From the NCBI GenBank assembly GCA_027576995.1, contig JANBQC010000338.1, forward strand, positions 1-30,339: 30,339 bases of DNA, read 5' to 3'. The position numbers were made by a program, and so were the translations under genes. The notes beneath the pieces are model-generated. The model was not told where the DNA came from and did no database searches. It saw nothing but the letters and a program-made list of their open reading frames with translations. This DNA comes from Dimargaris cristalligena (lineage: Eukaryota; Kickxellomycota; Dimargaritomycetes; Dimargaritales; Dimargaritaceae). This document shows positions 10,033 to 20,180 of the stretch, in pieces (the stretch's first letter is position 1; every line of letters starts with the position of its first letter).

Positions 10033-10551
10033 ATGTCAATCTGGCCATCGGAGGGTTCTCTCTGTCTCCGTCTCCCCCCACTTACAAACCTCCTACCGTA
10101 AATTGGCGTGGGCCTCTACACGTCGGTTTGAATGTTAAGCGGTCGTTTTCACACGATCCCATCGCGTGATGCAGGTTGTTGGTGTTGTACTCATGTGACT
10201 AGCGATGGACTTCTCTTGCCGTCGCCAGCATGCCACGACATCCGTCACCACGAATATATATATTGGTTTCTAACTATAATCACCTTTGCCTACAGGGGTA
10301 TGCCAGCGAAGATGCGGGCTTTCGCGGGCGATGGTGTTTGTTTCGGAGGACGCTTTGAAGTGATTCCAAATCTTCACTGCCTTTGGACTGGGTTTCAAGG
10401 TTCGTCTTTCGCCACCCACATATCTACGCTTTCGTTCTATCCTCCTGACTGCGACGAAAGCATTGGTTATCTAGGGGGACCTTCGCATAAAAGAGCTCTT
10501 GGCAATTACCCCTTACTCCCCTCGATTCAATACCGTTTATACTGTCCATAA
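10033..10551 (+). CDS. Candidate two-exon orphan with five Cys in exon 2 (106 aa)
   Basis: Exon 1 is 10033-10097 (MSIWPSEGSLCLRLPP...) and ends in CTACC|gtaaat. Exon 2 is 10296-10551 after gtttctaactataatc...ctacag, which contains an ideal CTAAC branch sequence 25 nt before the acceptor. The 198-nt intron joins the exons in phase 2. Exon 2 reads GDGVCFGGRFEVIPNLHCLW, then FQGSSFATHISTLSFYPPDC, and ends RLYCP. Its regular Cys spacing would suit a small disulphide-bonded domain. The N-terminus is not a convincing signal peptide. The same frame is also open from ATG 10132 without splicing (139 aa). No known family is recognised. Confidence 0.33.
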
Positions 10552-10997
10552 GTGTGCACTTCTAGCCAGACTGTGTTAATAGTGCCCGGGCTTGCACCTA
10601 GCCTGGTTCATTCTACCATGCAGTCCAAGGCTCTCACTCTCTCCTGGAGGAGATGAGGGGCGGAAATCGGGCCCAATCAAAGGCCATTGTACAAAAACGG
10701 CCACCTTTGCCACCAACATGTCCCAGGTGCTCTTTTCCAATGGACTGCTGTATTGGGACTTACATAATATACCCTACTATGAAATTCATTGAGGATTAAA
10801 AACCTACCCCTACCCCTCCTCACAAAAAAAAACCACCCATTTCTAGCAGCATGAACTATTGTAATTTTCAGAGGATTTCGTTATGGAAAGAAATCTCACA
10901 GTTGAGTGGGGCATATTTTAATAACAAAAAAAATTAGTAGGCGGTGGAAGGGGGTGTGAAAAGGGATGTCGGTTATAGTGAAGTCGTAATCTCTATA
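10552..10997. other. Intergenic between convergent genes
   Basis: No supported gene. A-rich runs (10830 and 10925 areas) may hold 3' ends of the flanking genes. Confidence 0.4.
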
Positions 10998-12325
10998 TTA
11001 AGATGGACCCGGATCCGCTTGCCGGGCTAGCGCGTCCATTATCATTTTGGTGGCAATTTCCTGGAGTTGTTCATCGCTGGGCATATCGCCGGAACCCCCC
11101 ACCCCATTCATGTGCTGGTTGAGGGTCTCAAGGATCGGGATTTCCACCCGCATACCTTCATCGTCATCGTCATCACCCTCCGGTTCTTCCGTGGGGGGTT
11201 CCACCTCGGGCAAATTCAGCAGACGGCGCAAGTAGTTGGCCACGTCGTAGTGCTCGTTCTCTTCCGCTGATTCGTGAGGCTGATGGTGTAGATAATCCCA
11301 TTCAATCAAAATATTAGGGCATAAGGTTGAGTAAGCATAGAGTTGCAGGCGATTTAGCCCTTAAGGTAACGCAGTGAGGGTTTAGGCCTACGCACCTCCA
11401 GCTCCGGAGGACAGTAAAGTCATACTGCAGGTTAGGTATTCTCCCAAAGCATTATCCTAACTGGGCCCCATAGCGTCTGACCTACCTTAAGACCCTCCGA
11501 GTTTTGGTGATTAATGTCGGCCCGTCGATTCACCAAAAATATGGCGCACTCGACCGTTTCGCACACGTGTAGGGGAGTATCCGAGTCATTATCCGTAATA
11601 TTGACATTCGCGTTATGGGCCAGTAAATACTCCACCAGGTACAAATGGTTGTAAGATACTGCGGCATGACTATAGAGCAACCAATGTAATGGCATGGCAA
11701 AGAGATGCATAAGGAAGACATCAGCAATCAGCAATTCCACGAGGTGAGTAACATCGTCTATCAATATGCACAAGTGTCCTTTGCAATAAGATACCATTGG
11801 CCTGGAGGTTGGCTGTACTGTGTTCTACCCGTTTGAATTCTTTTAATTAGACCATAAGAGGGTTTTATCTGGGGCGACATGGATGGTTGGCTACGGTTAC
11901 TTACAGGGGAGTGTAGCCATTCTCATCTTTGGCATCTACTGACACATTCTCCTTCGTAATCAGTTCCTAGTTTTAAGTTAAATCCAGAATATCGCCCAAA
12001 CGAGCAGGCCAGCGGCAATACCATACTTAATCGGTTTGTAATTGATGTATAGGGTTGGAAACATGATAATAACCCCATTCTGAAACTAGCCATGTTCCAT
12101 TACGACAGTGCCTCGGGAATTTTCTCGTCGGCCAATGGGGCACCCTCTCCTTGGGCGAATGTGCTTCTTGACGAGTGGATGGGGCTATGAAATGGCCGAA
12201 TGCATGGACCCGGGCTAATGGAGCCTGGAACAGGTATTTCGCTTCAATGTCCAAGTGTCTAGACTTACTTCAACTCGATCGAGCAGCCCGTCGCTTGCCG
12301 CTACCCAAATGTTCTTCGGCGCCAT
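10998..12325 (-). CDS. Small ankyrin-repeat protein (194 aa, four exons)
   Basis: Exons in transcript order: 12269-12325, 11905-11966, 11486-11669 and 10998-11279. All junctions agree in phase, with gtaagt, gtaagt and gtaggt donors. The start MAPKNIWVAASDGLLDRVE joins to ELITKENVSVDAKDENGYTP, then LHAAVSYNHLYLVEYLLAHN, giving textbook ankyrin repeats ('DENGYTPLHAA--NH--LVEYLL', 'DSDTPLHVCE'). A final repeat follows (GLKPHESAEENEHYDVANYL). The tail is acidic (EGDDDDDEGMRVE) and then helical. The size and plan match small fungal ankyrin proteins such as yeast YCR051W, whose role is unknown. It is probably a cytosolic or nuclear protein that binds other proteins. Confidence 0.85.
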
Positions 12326-13508
12326 GTGTATGATTGTTTACGGTAACGGTGATGAAGGGTTTTCTATGTGGTCCCAAAGAATGGCACCAGAGTATAGACA
12401 CTGTCGGGCTGGATAATAGATATTTAAAAAAGAGAAATGTCAGGAAAATGGACCATTGGGTTCAACAGGCAACCGTAGAGCGGCTCGCCGAGAAATACTA
12501 CCTGGCAAGAAATACGCCCATGAGCCTACCATGCCCACCTAACCTAGTCGAGCTATTTCAAGGGCCAATTATAGTGGGGGGAAAGCCCTCCCTTGTCCAT
12601 TTTACTCGCTGTTGCAAGTTATACATAATATTAGCCCATCCCTTTTTATTTTGTGGAAGGGGATAAAAAGACCTAGCCAGCCATCATATTGGGGTCACAT
12701 GACTAGATAACCATGGTTATTTCCGGGATCAATTTATTGACCCGCACACCGTTGGGGCCTGTGGTGGACATCTACAGGTACTTGAACTGATGATTCTATA
12801 GAGCACTCTCAGCACCATTACCTCCCAGAAATTTCCCTCTATAACACAATGACGTTAAACTTTGTGCACTAAGAAATATTGCGAAGGCACAGTGTTAGTG
12901 GATAGCAGCATCTTTGCCTCCGTTCGTGACATTATAAACGAAGTATACAAACCCCAGTCTAACCGCTGAATTATCCTTTACACCATTTATACGCCATCTC
13001 CAACATCACTAAACCAAAATAAGCCTGATATTGTTTCTGAGAATGACAAGCAATAGGTCGAGTAGCGGGGTCTCGGTGCTGTGCAGCAAAATACACTTCG
13101 GGGTGCTCTTTACCACAAATTTAAATACTACCCTTTCCGCAAAAATGTGGCTAGTTGATTAGGCAACCTATTCTCTTCACTAACGGCATCTCATACATCA
13201 TACACATTCAATTGCCCTAGACAGCCCCGGCGATAACGGAAGAACAATATTTATCGGCCAGTCTTCCCGCAGTGTTGTTAAAAATAAATTTCCTGAAATC
13301 TACGGTTGTCGCTCAAAAAAATGTAATATTCTGTGCAAAATCCATGGCTATGGGGAGAAAATGGGGGGGGGAGGGTGATAAGTTAGAAATAAAGGTAGGC
13401 GCGAGTGTAGTAATTTTGGGGGAAAAATCAAACCAGGAAGAAGTGGAGAGAAAGAGAGAGGTAGGCGGGATTGGGTTCGGGTTAAATGGGAGGGGGATAC
13501 CAAGAAAC
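12326..13508. other. Spacer with one weak ORF
   Basis: The only notable frame runs on the plus strand from ATG 12352 to 12666 (104 aa: MKGFLCGPKEWHQSIDTVGL, later MDHWVQQATVERLAEKYYLA). It lies divergently just upstream of the ankyrin gene. It could be a small hypothetical gene, or merely promoter DNA open by chance. From 12670 to 13500 no gene is seen, apart from overlapping low-complexity frames near 13300-13500 beyond the lectin stop codon. Confidence 0.25.
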
Positions 13509-14678
13509 TTAGAAGCGCTCGTTCTGCTTGGATGAGTAAGCACGGTAACCCATGAAGATAACACCGCACACAACACCGAGCACTACCAAACGGAGCCACC
13601 AACCCAAGGCGGTCCAGGCATTTTCCTTATTGAGGAACGAATCGCCACCATGGTGCTCCATTTGTTCGGCCGTTGTCACATCCATGGACTGGGTCTTCAC
13701 CGAGATCAAATCGTGATTGTCAGAAATATCGCCGGTGTGGGCGGAGAAGCCCATGTAGAGATTGTTGGGCAGGGTGACGTTAGTCGCCGTGAAGCAGTCC
13801 TCCCAGGTGTCCTTGTCTACCATCATACGCACTTGCAGGAACTTGTTCTTGAGGTAGGTGATGGACGCCTTGACGGGCTTCTCCGTACCCCGGAAGTAGG
13901 CGCTGCACCCACCGATGCTATGGGCCTCGCCGTCGTTGCTGTGGTCGTAGGGGGTACGGCCATCGCCAACCATCGCCGAGACGCGGGGGAAGGTGTAGGG
14001 ATGCTGGGCATTGGAGTAGGTATCAAAGAAGACCCCCAGGCCCTTGAAGTAATCCTTGCTTCCGAATACGGGGCCTTCGATGATGCGATCAGTGGTGGCC
14101 CAAAAGGCAATACCGTCACCGTAGAGGTAGGAGCCCTTGCCGCTAATGCGGAATTCAAACTCCACCTTCCACGTGTCAGCGGGCAGGAAATGGGTGCTCC
14201 AGACCCAACCCTGGCGGCCGGGGTAGTCGGGGGTCAGGCGAATCTTCTTTAGCGTATCGATGACAGCATCACCACCGTAGTCCCAGTAGAGCGGGTAAAA
14301 GCCCTCATCTAGGATATGAGGTAATGTTGAGAAGTGGTGGATGGAATGGGGGGAACAGAAGCAAGGTTAGGAGTAATAGTGCAGGACTTTAGTATAAACA
14401 CGGGAAACCCAACTGAAACGGACTGGCCAAATAAGCATCCAGGAATGAGCGAAAGCCAAGGTACACCAATGCCCACGTCCAAGGGAGAGAGTGGCTGTAC
14501 AACGAAGAATATCCTAAAGGATTACTGCGCTTGACTTACCGACATAAGGCGGCTCTAAGGTGTGGGTCCGCAGATCCTTGATCTCCTCCTTGGCGGAGAC
14601 GGAAGGGGACGAGAGGAGGAGGCTACTCAGGCCGAAAACCCAGGCGGATGCCTTGAGTAGGTTCTTCGCAAACTTCAT
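13509..14678 (-). CDS. L-type (legume-like) lectin, VIP36/ERGIC-53 family cargo receptor
   Basis: A type I membrane lectin that binds high-mannose glycans on cargo in the ER-Golgi path. Exon 1 is 14540-14678 and exon 2 is 13509-14308. The 231-nt intron (gtaagt...cctag) rejoins PPYV-D-EGFYPLYWDYGG, giving 312 aa. A signal peptide covers residues 1 to about 29 (MKFAKNLLKASAW...SVSA). The lectin domain shows GLGVFFDTYSN (the Ca/sugar-binding Asp and Asn), YDHSNDGEAHSIGGC, EDCFTATNVTLPNNLYMGFS and AHTGDISDNHDLISVKT, with the two Cys of the conserved disulphide. A single membrane helix (LVVLGVVCGVIFMGY) leads to a short cytosolic tail SSKQNERF. The tail ends in Phe and has no KKxx retrieval signal, which suits a VIP36-like or Golgi-cycling member rather than a static ER protein. 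Confidence 0.9.
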
Positions 14679-15395
14679 CTGGGGCGGGAATTAGGGACAG
14701 TACAAGGAAAGGAGAGGAACGGTAAATAAGAGGCGGTAACTAAAAGCGAAAATGGGCTGCCGAATAAACAGGAACGGGATAAAAGGAAGTTCATGGACCA
14801 GGCAGATGAGAAGGGAGGCTGGAACTACCGGTTTGTCTTGCCAGAGAGGCCCTGGGACGAGTCGCTCGCCATTCAGAGGGCTTGGGAAGAATGTTCAAGG
14901 TCCGTTGGCTGGGCGGAGTGTAGGAGTTTCGAGCCTCAAATTGTAGAATAGTTGCTTACTAAACGGCGAATCAAATGATAGGACAACGCTTATTTCCCCT
15001 GCTTATTTTCCAAACGTATACGGTTTGTGAGCCCTTTGCCCGATGTAGTCTTTGCTCTTAGTATATGCGCATACGGACAGTATAGTGCTATAAAAACACC
15101 GTTAACGAACGGATGGCTTGGAATTCCCACCTTTCTTTACTAGTTAATTTGTAGCTACTCAGTAATAGTTTATTCTGCATTTGCTTTTACGGGAACCCTG
15201 TCATCCTGATCCAAATGCCTAGCCACTAGTGAGCCAAGTTGTAGGGTTAAAGTAACCGAAAAATAAGGGTAACAATTCTAAGTTTATTCACAAAAATAAT
15301 AATATGGAAATCCCCTTTTTCAACTGGTAAATGGAGAAAGGCTAAAGAATATACCGGATACCAATACAATCTATAAAACCAGCATGCCCCTTACA
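14679..15395. other. Lectin promoter and 3' end of the synthetase gene
   Basis: No gene is supported. AT-rich DNA (15270-15310) downstream of the synthetase stop probably carries its polyadenylation region. The part near 14680-14950 is the lectin upstream region. Confidence 0.4.
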
Positions 15396-17051
15396 CTAAA
15401 GCTTGGCCTTCATGCTCTTGCTCAGGAAATGCTGAGCCACAATGCGGCGCTGAATCTTACCCGTCGCAGTACGGGGGAAATCCTCCACTATATAGATCCG
15501 CTTGGGCACTTTAAAGGGAGCAAGGGACTTGAGACAGTAGGCCTTGACTTGCTCTTCGGTCAAACTAGACGGGCCGTTAGCACCGCCGCTGGACGCTGAC
15601 TTCTTTTTCGGGACCACGGCGGCATGCACTTCCTGGCCGTAAATTTCATCAGGGACGGCAAATGACACCGCATCGGCCACGTCAGGGTGATGCAGCAGTA
15701 CCGCATCGACCTCCAGGGGACTGATTTTCTCGCCACCGCGGTTGATGAGTTCCTTGATGCGACCGGTAATAACCAAATACCCCTCGGCATCGAGATGCCC
15801 CTGGTCGCCGGTCCGGAACCAACCTCCGTCGGCATGAAAAGACGTGGCATTCGCCTGGGGATTATTAAGGTAGCCCTTGGTGACGTTGGGACCCCGCACG
15901 CATACCTCAGCGTCGGTCCCTTGGGGCACAGTCCGGCCGGCATCGTCCAGAATGGCCACATCCACGCCAAATCCCAGGCCCACCGAGCCGGCCTTGCGGG
16001 CGCGCGGGGGCAGAGGGTTGGAGGTCATTTGGTGGGCGGCTTCGGTCATGGCATATGCCTCCAGAACGGGAACTCCGTATGATGCTTCGAGCTGCTTATG
16101 AACCACCGGGGCCAGGGCCGACGAGCAAGACCGAATGAATCGCAGACGGTGGCTGCCGGGTGGGGGAGCCGGGTGTCGAAGCAGAATCTGGTGGATGGTG
16201 GGCACGGCCGTATACCAGGTGCACCCGGTGGCCAACACATCGGGCCAGAAATGCGACGCCGAAAATTTCCGGGGCAGCACCACCGTACCCCCACTCAACA
16301 GGGTGGCCAAGAGTCCGGCCACCAGGCCGTGGACATGGAAGAGGGGCATAACCAGGTAGGTGCGGTCCTGGGCCGTCAATTGGTAGGTTCGCACAATATT
16401 GCGCATAGACTGAGTGATGTTCCCGTGGCTCAGGGGCACCGCTTTGGGCCGTCCGGTAGTGCCCGACGTGTGCAACAGCAGGGCCGTGTCATTGGCCTGC
16501 GGGGGCCGCAGGAAGCTCGAACCCTCAGTAACCGACCCACTACGGTTAGCGACGGTCGAACGAGTCGACTTCGTATTATCCCTACCCTCTTCCAAAGGCA
16601 CCAAGGACACGCCGCCCCGGGCCGTATCCCAGTGCAGCACCCAAACGGCGCAGCGGTGGGAACATGCCCGAGCGGACTGGACGGCCGGATGGTTGACCGT
16701 CGTCCCCTGGGGTACCAACAATAAGCGGGATTTGGAATCGTTAAGGTAAAAGTCGAATTCATCGCGGGTCAGGGCCGGGTTCATGGGTGCGGCGGTACAC
16801 CGGTAGAGGGCGGTGCCCAAGAAAGCCAGGACGCATTCTAGCGAATTGGGGAAAATGGACGATACCACGTCACCCGGTTGTAGGTCCACGGCACCCTTAT
16901 CCGCCAGAATGCGCTGGAAGGTCACTAAGGCCTGTTTCAGTTGGTGGTAGGATAAGGAGCCGGCCGGATGAGAGCCGCCCGAGGGCGGGGTGGCTATGGC
17001 TTCGGCCCCGGCCTTATTGCGGGCGAAAATATCGATAAAAGTAGAGGACAT
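15396..17051 (-). CDS. PCS60: Peroxisomal acyl-CoA synthetase, Pcs60/oxalyl-CoA synthetase type (551 aa)
   Basis: An ANL-superfamily enzyme: ATP, carboxylate and CoA give acyl-CoA via an acyl-AMP. In yeast Pcs60 (Fat2) is an oxalyl-CoA synthetase. The start is taken at ATG 17051 (MSSTFIDIFARNKAG); the frame opens upstream only with a TTG. Visible motifs: the P-loop TSGTTGRPKAVPLSH (about residues 195-209), YAMTEAAHQMTSNPLPPR in the adenylate-binding A5 region, GWFRTGDQGHLD, the hinge GRIKELINRGGEKISPLEVD, and the catalytic Lys in PRTATGKIQRR near the C-terminus. It ends in AKL, a peroxisomal targeting signal type 1 variant. Length and order match the Pcs60 subgroup. A 4-coumarate-CoA-ligase-like substrate cannot be excluded. 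Single exon. Confidence 0.88.
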   Translation of the reverse strand: MSSTFIDIFARNKAGAEAIATPPSGGSHPAGSLSYHQLKQALVTFQRILADKGAVDLQPGDVVSSIFPNSLECVLAFLGTALYRCTAAPMNPALTRDEFDFYLNDSKSRLLLVPQGTTVNHPAVQSARACSHRCAVWVLHWDTARGGVSLVPLEEGRDNTKSTRSTVANRSGSVTEGSSFLRPPQANDTALLLHTSGTTGRPKAVPLSHGNITQSMRNIVRTYQLTAQDRTYLVMPLFHVHGLVAGLLATLLSGGTVVLPRKFSASHFWPDVLATGCTWYTAVPTIHQILLRHPAPPPGSHRLRFIRSCSSALAPVVHKQLEASYGVPVLEAYAMTEAAHQMTSNPLPPRARKAGSVGLGFGVDVAILDDAGRTVPQGTDAEVCVRGPNVTKGYLNNPQANATSFHADGGWFRTGDQGHLDAEGYLVITGRIKELINRGGEKISPLEVDAVLLHHPDVADAVSFAVPDEIYGQEVHAAVVPKKKSASSGGANGPSSLTEEQVKAYCLKSLAPFKVPKRIYIVEDFPRTATGKIQRRIVAQHFLSKSMKAKL

Positions 17052-17939
17052 GGTGGGAATGGGCAATAAACGTCGAAATTCAATACGGTTATTGGGGAAG
17101 GTAATGAATAGGATATATATATGTGGTATAGACGGAAGCTAGGAGTTACTACAGAACTGCCAATACATAGGAAAGAGAAACCAGGTGTGGTGTCCTCGTA
17201 AGCTATTCAAGAAAGAGGGGGTGGGTATAGGGCTCGTCACAGGCAAGTGAGGCTGGTCGTTTAAGCCCACTACTACTAATCCCCATATATTAAGATGGAA
17301 ACGGGGGGGCTGCTACGCCCCATAACGCAGCTTGATTGGCTTCGCCAGAGGTGTGGGGAAGCAGTCATCTATCCTCTCCTCCAGAAATGCGCCCCATATG
17401 TATATCTCCTATTTGAAGGTATAGTATACGTTATCTATGGGCCTGGGCATTTCGCCTTTTAACCTGTACGTCATAGAATAGGGCCAAGCAAATGAGGTAA
17501 TCCCGGCATAAGGATTGTCGTTTATTTGCAAATTGACCCACTTTTGGAGTCTTGACAAAAATGTAGGAGTGTGTTAAAAGGGATTGGCTATTGTTATCAC
17601 TCAATTACCGGAAAACCATCAAAATGATAAATAGGGCTAACCGTGAAAGTATTTTCAACTCTAAAGAGTCGATACATAAAGGATTTAATAGGACTTTTTA
17701 ATTGTGGCGTTTGAATTAAAGGCGGACATGCGGGCATCAAGTGCTAATCGAAAAAAAAGGAGGATATCTTGGTGCACATGGAAAATGATGGAGTTGAGGA
17801 GGTTATTCATGCAATTGAGGCAATATTGTGGTCCGCAAAAGAGAGTAACTAATGCCCCCCATGGGATTGGTGGTTGTAGTGGGGTTAATATAAAGACAAG
17901 ACAGTACCAAGTAAATAAACTAAGTTGTAAGTATACCAT
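17052..17939. other. Spacer: synthetase promoter and HIS3 3' region
   Basis: Overlapping short frames at 17685-17943 on both strands look like chance. Nothing else is recognised. A TATA-like run (ggatatatatatg) near 17111 lies about 60 bases upstream of the synthetase start on the minus strand. Confidence 0.4.
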
Positions 17940-18782
17940 CTAGAGAACACCCTTGGTACTAGGTACGTCATTGCTCCCGGTGGTTTCGATGGCTTCCCGG
18001 ATGGCTACAGCAAGGGCCTTGAACGCCGATTCGGCCCTAAAGTAAACGATTAAGCCACGCAGAGACACACACATGTAAATGGCAAACAAGTAGCCGTTAG
18101 TAACAGGTATTATGCTCTCGTATATCAGAAACCAATCCCGACATATAGCGGAGGTCTGCTCCAACATCTCCACTTATATTCCGATCTGACATTAATATAT
18201 ATATATCTATCTATATCTATAAGGTCGGGTTCCCCCGAAAAATACTTACCGATGGTGGTCATTGTTGCCCTTCAGACAATCGACGTGCAACGTAATCCCA
18301 GCCGCGGTAGCGAAACTTTCCAGCACATGGGGGATCATTTCACACGACAACTGACCGATCATTTCCCGGCGCAGGCCCAAATCGATGGTCGCGTAACCCC
18401 GGCCGGAGATATCGACCACCGCGCGACTCAACGCTTCGTCCAAAGGTGCGAAACCCGTCCCGAACCGCCGGATACCGCGCACGGCCCCGAGGGCCTGTTT
18501 GAAAGCCTGGCCCAGGGCGATGGCCGTGTCTTCGGCGGTGTGGTGATCGTCAATGTGGATGTCGCCCGCACAGGTGAGCACCAGGGACCACCGCGCGTGT
18601 TTGGCCAGCGCATGGTACATGTGATCGAGGAAACCGATGCCCGTGGCAATGTCAATGACTTGCTCGGTGGAGGAGGTGCCGGACTCCTGGAGACTACCCA
18701 GGCGTAGCTGGATTTTAATATCCGTCTCGTTGGTCTTGCGCTGGACTGTGGCGGTGCGGGGGCCTTCGAAAATGGACGACAT
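17940..18782 (-). CDS. HIS3: Imidazoleglycerol-phosphate dehydratase (209 aa, two exons)
   Basis: Converts imidazole-glycerol phosphate to imidazole-acetol phosphate, in histidine synthesis. Exon 1 is 18250-18782 and exon 2 is 17940-18036. The 213-nt intron (gtaagt...ctttag) splits the Arg codon in [16 protein letters not shown], exactly restoring the second metal-binding signature. The first signature [16 protein letters not shown] lies at about residues 79-94. [13 protein letters not shown] and [10 protein letters not shown] are also family hallmarks. The frame starts at ATG 18782 ([20 protein letters not shown]); an upstream GTG at 18794 is not needed. Length fits fungal His3 (yeast 220). 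No Gcn4-type TGACTCA was seen just upstream. Confidence 0.95.
18183..18222. repeat. AT/ATCT simple repeat inside the HIS3 intron
   Basis: A run of AT then ATCT units (attaatatatatatatctat...) lies within the only HIS3 intron, about 30-65 nt from its donor site. Confidence 0.8.
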
Positions 18783-19158
18783 GATTGGTTTCACAGGGGA
18801 GATATATATGGTAGTATGCTAGAAAACGTGGTTGCGAGTATATGAAGAGCTGTTATCGGGAAGTAGGGTGAGAGTAGAGAGATGAGCAGGCGCTAATCGG
18901 GTAAGTATAATAAAATAGCCTTCCCAATAAAAAAAATACCGATATGGAGAATGGTTACTACTGGAGAAATAAAAGAGAGGGAGAGGGGGCTCCAAGCCTG
19001 CCTGGACTACTTAAAGAGAAAAGTCACAAGGATTGGGAGACCCCTACTGGCCCTACCCAGTGCCATGCCATATGATAGGAGGAGCAATACATCCACCAAA
19101 CATCTGCAGGAAATTTTACCCTAGATGGCGAGAAAGTAGGCTCCATAGTAGCAACTAG
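18783..19158. promoter_or_regulatory. HIS3 upstream region
   Basis: Short spacer between the HIS3 start and the 3' end of the next minus-strand gene. Purine-rich on the plus strand (gagagggagagggggc near 18973), which is pyrimidine-rich on the HIS3 sense strand, like other leaders here. No classic amino-acid-control site was seen. Confidence 0.45.
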
Positions 19159-20180
19159 TTAGTCATCTGTGATCCAATAGGCAGGTGCGGTAATGAGAAA
19201 ACTGCGATAAAGTGGGGGGTGGGTTGTCCAAGTATTGCTGCCATGCTTTTGATGGTATCTTATATTGTAAATCGAACCCACTCTATCAATTTCATAGTTT
19301 GGTGTCGCTGTTGGACAGAATGTTACCCTGTGGACACCAGTCAACTGTAACACCCCTTTCAAAAGTAAATTACTATAGACGTTCGGGCAGTAATACAGCA
19401 ATTTACGTAAAATACAATACCAAGACTGTTTCAAGGGAAATGAAAGGGATTTCTGTACTACCATGTCCACCGAAACCAGTAAAGGCACCTGTAGTATAAT
19501 CCAATCTAGGGATTATGTATCGGTTTGTCGAAATATGGTATTGGTGCCCCAACGGAGGTAAAAAGAAGGTAGACCGGACGTGGAATAAGGCGGCTCGAGG
19601 TATTAGAACGCCCACTAATTAATATTTGCTGCCACCCTGTTTTGGAATTGGATTTTACTTCTCGGATTAATAAAGAAGTTACTCGGCAGAAAGTTCGACC
19701 ATAATTATCAGCTGAAGGGGGGTATACATCGCTGATTTCGCCTGTAGAATAGTGTCCCTGAAACCATGCCATTGAAGCGACTTATAATGCTCCTCCGGAT
19801 AACCGAAATTAAATGAGGCATCCTGGGAATTTGGGTACAATTGTTCTAAGCCGATGATTTAGTACCTTCTTCCTCACATGCCCTTCCATTTTTAAATCCA
19901 ACCTAATGCATGGTTAATAACGGGCCGTTATCCAACTATTGGCCTATTTAGCGCCTCGTTGTCTAGGAAGATGACGAAGCCACAGCACAAGAAGGTGGGG
20001 GACTCTTACCAACTCCAGAAATCCACACGTGTTTACTAGCGATCCAAAAACGGTAGGGTTATTTTGGGGAAGCATGATGCCTGCGGCAGGGTGAATATTA
20101 TTCCGGGATACCAGCATACCGTCGAATTCAAGAAGGCATGTCACGGCCATCAGTCCAACCATTTCTATGCCTATTTTCAT
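19159..20180 (-). CDS. Candidate secreted orphan protein (192 aa, four exons)
   Basis: Exons in transcript order: 20010-20180, 19683-19822, 19407-19505 and 19159-19327. Introns are 187, 177 and 79 nt, with donors gtaaga, gtaact and gtaaat and acceptors ttcccag, ccctag and ccacag. The phases (0, 2, 2) agree and the frame stays open for 579 nt. Exon 1 begins MKIGIEMVGLMAVTCLLEFD, a possible signal peptide. Exon 2 reads DASFNFGYPEEHYKSLQWHG, exon 3 LDYTTGAFTGFGGHGSTEIP, and exon 4 VTFCPTATPNYEIDRVGSIY and ends APAYWITDD. The amino-acid texture is globular, and I recognise no family. The third intron is short compared with the others. An alternative end at the TAA after exon 2 (LSAE) would leave a two-exon product of 104 aa. 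Confidence 0.42.

Noticed and set aside
13650..14252. 200-codon plus-strand frame opposite the lectin gene
   Set aside because: It is the mirror of a conserved gene; its Gly/Val/Ala-rich composition is the usual shadow effect.
15384..16762. Several 70-200 codon frames across the synthetase gene
   Set aside because: All lie inside the conserved acyl-CoA synthetase coding region in other frames or on the other strand, with no family features.
15396..18782. A metabolic gene cluster joining the synthetase and HIS3
   Set aside because: The enzymes belong to unrelated pathways and compartments, and the neighbours are housekeeping genes.
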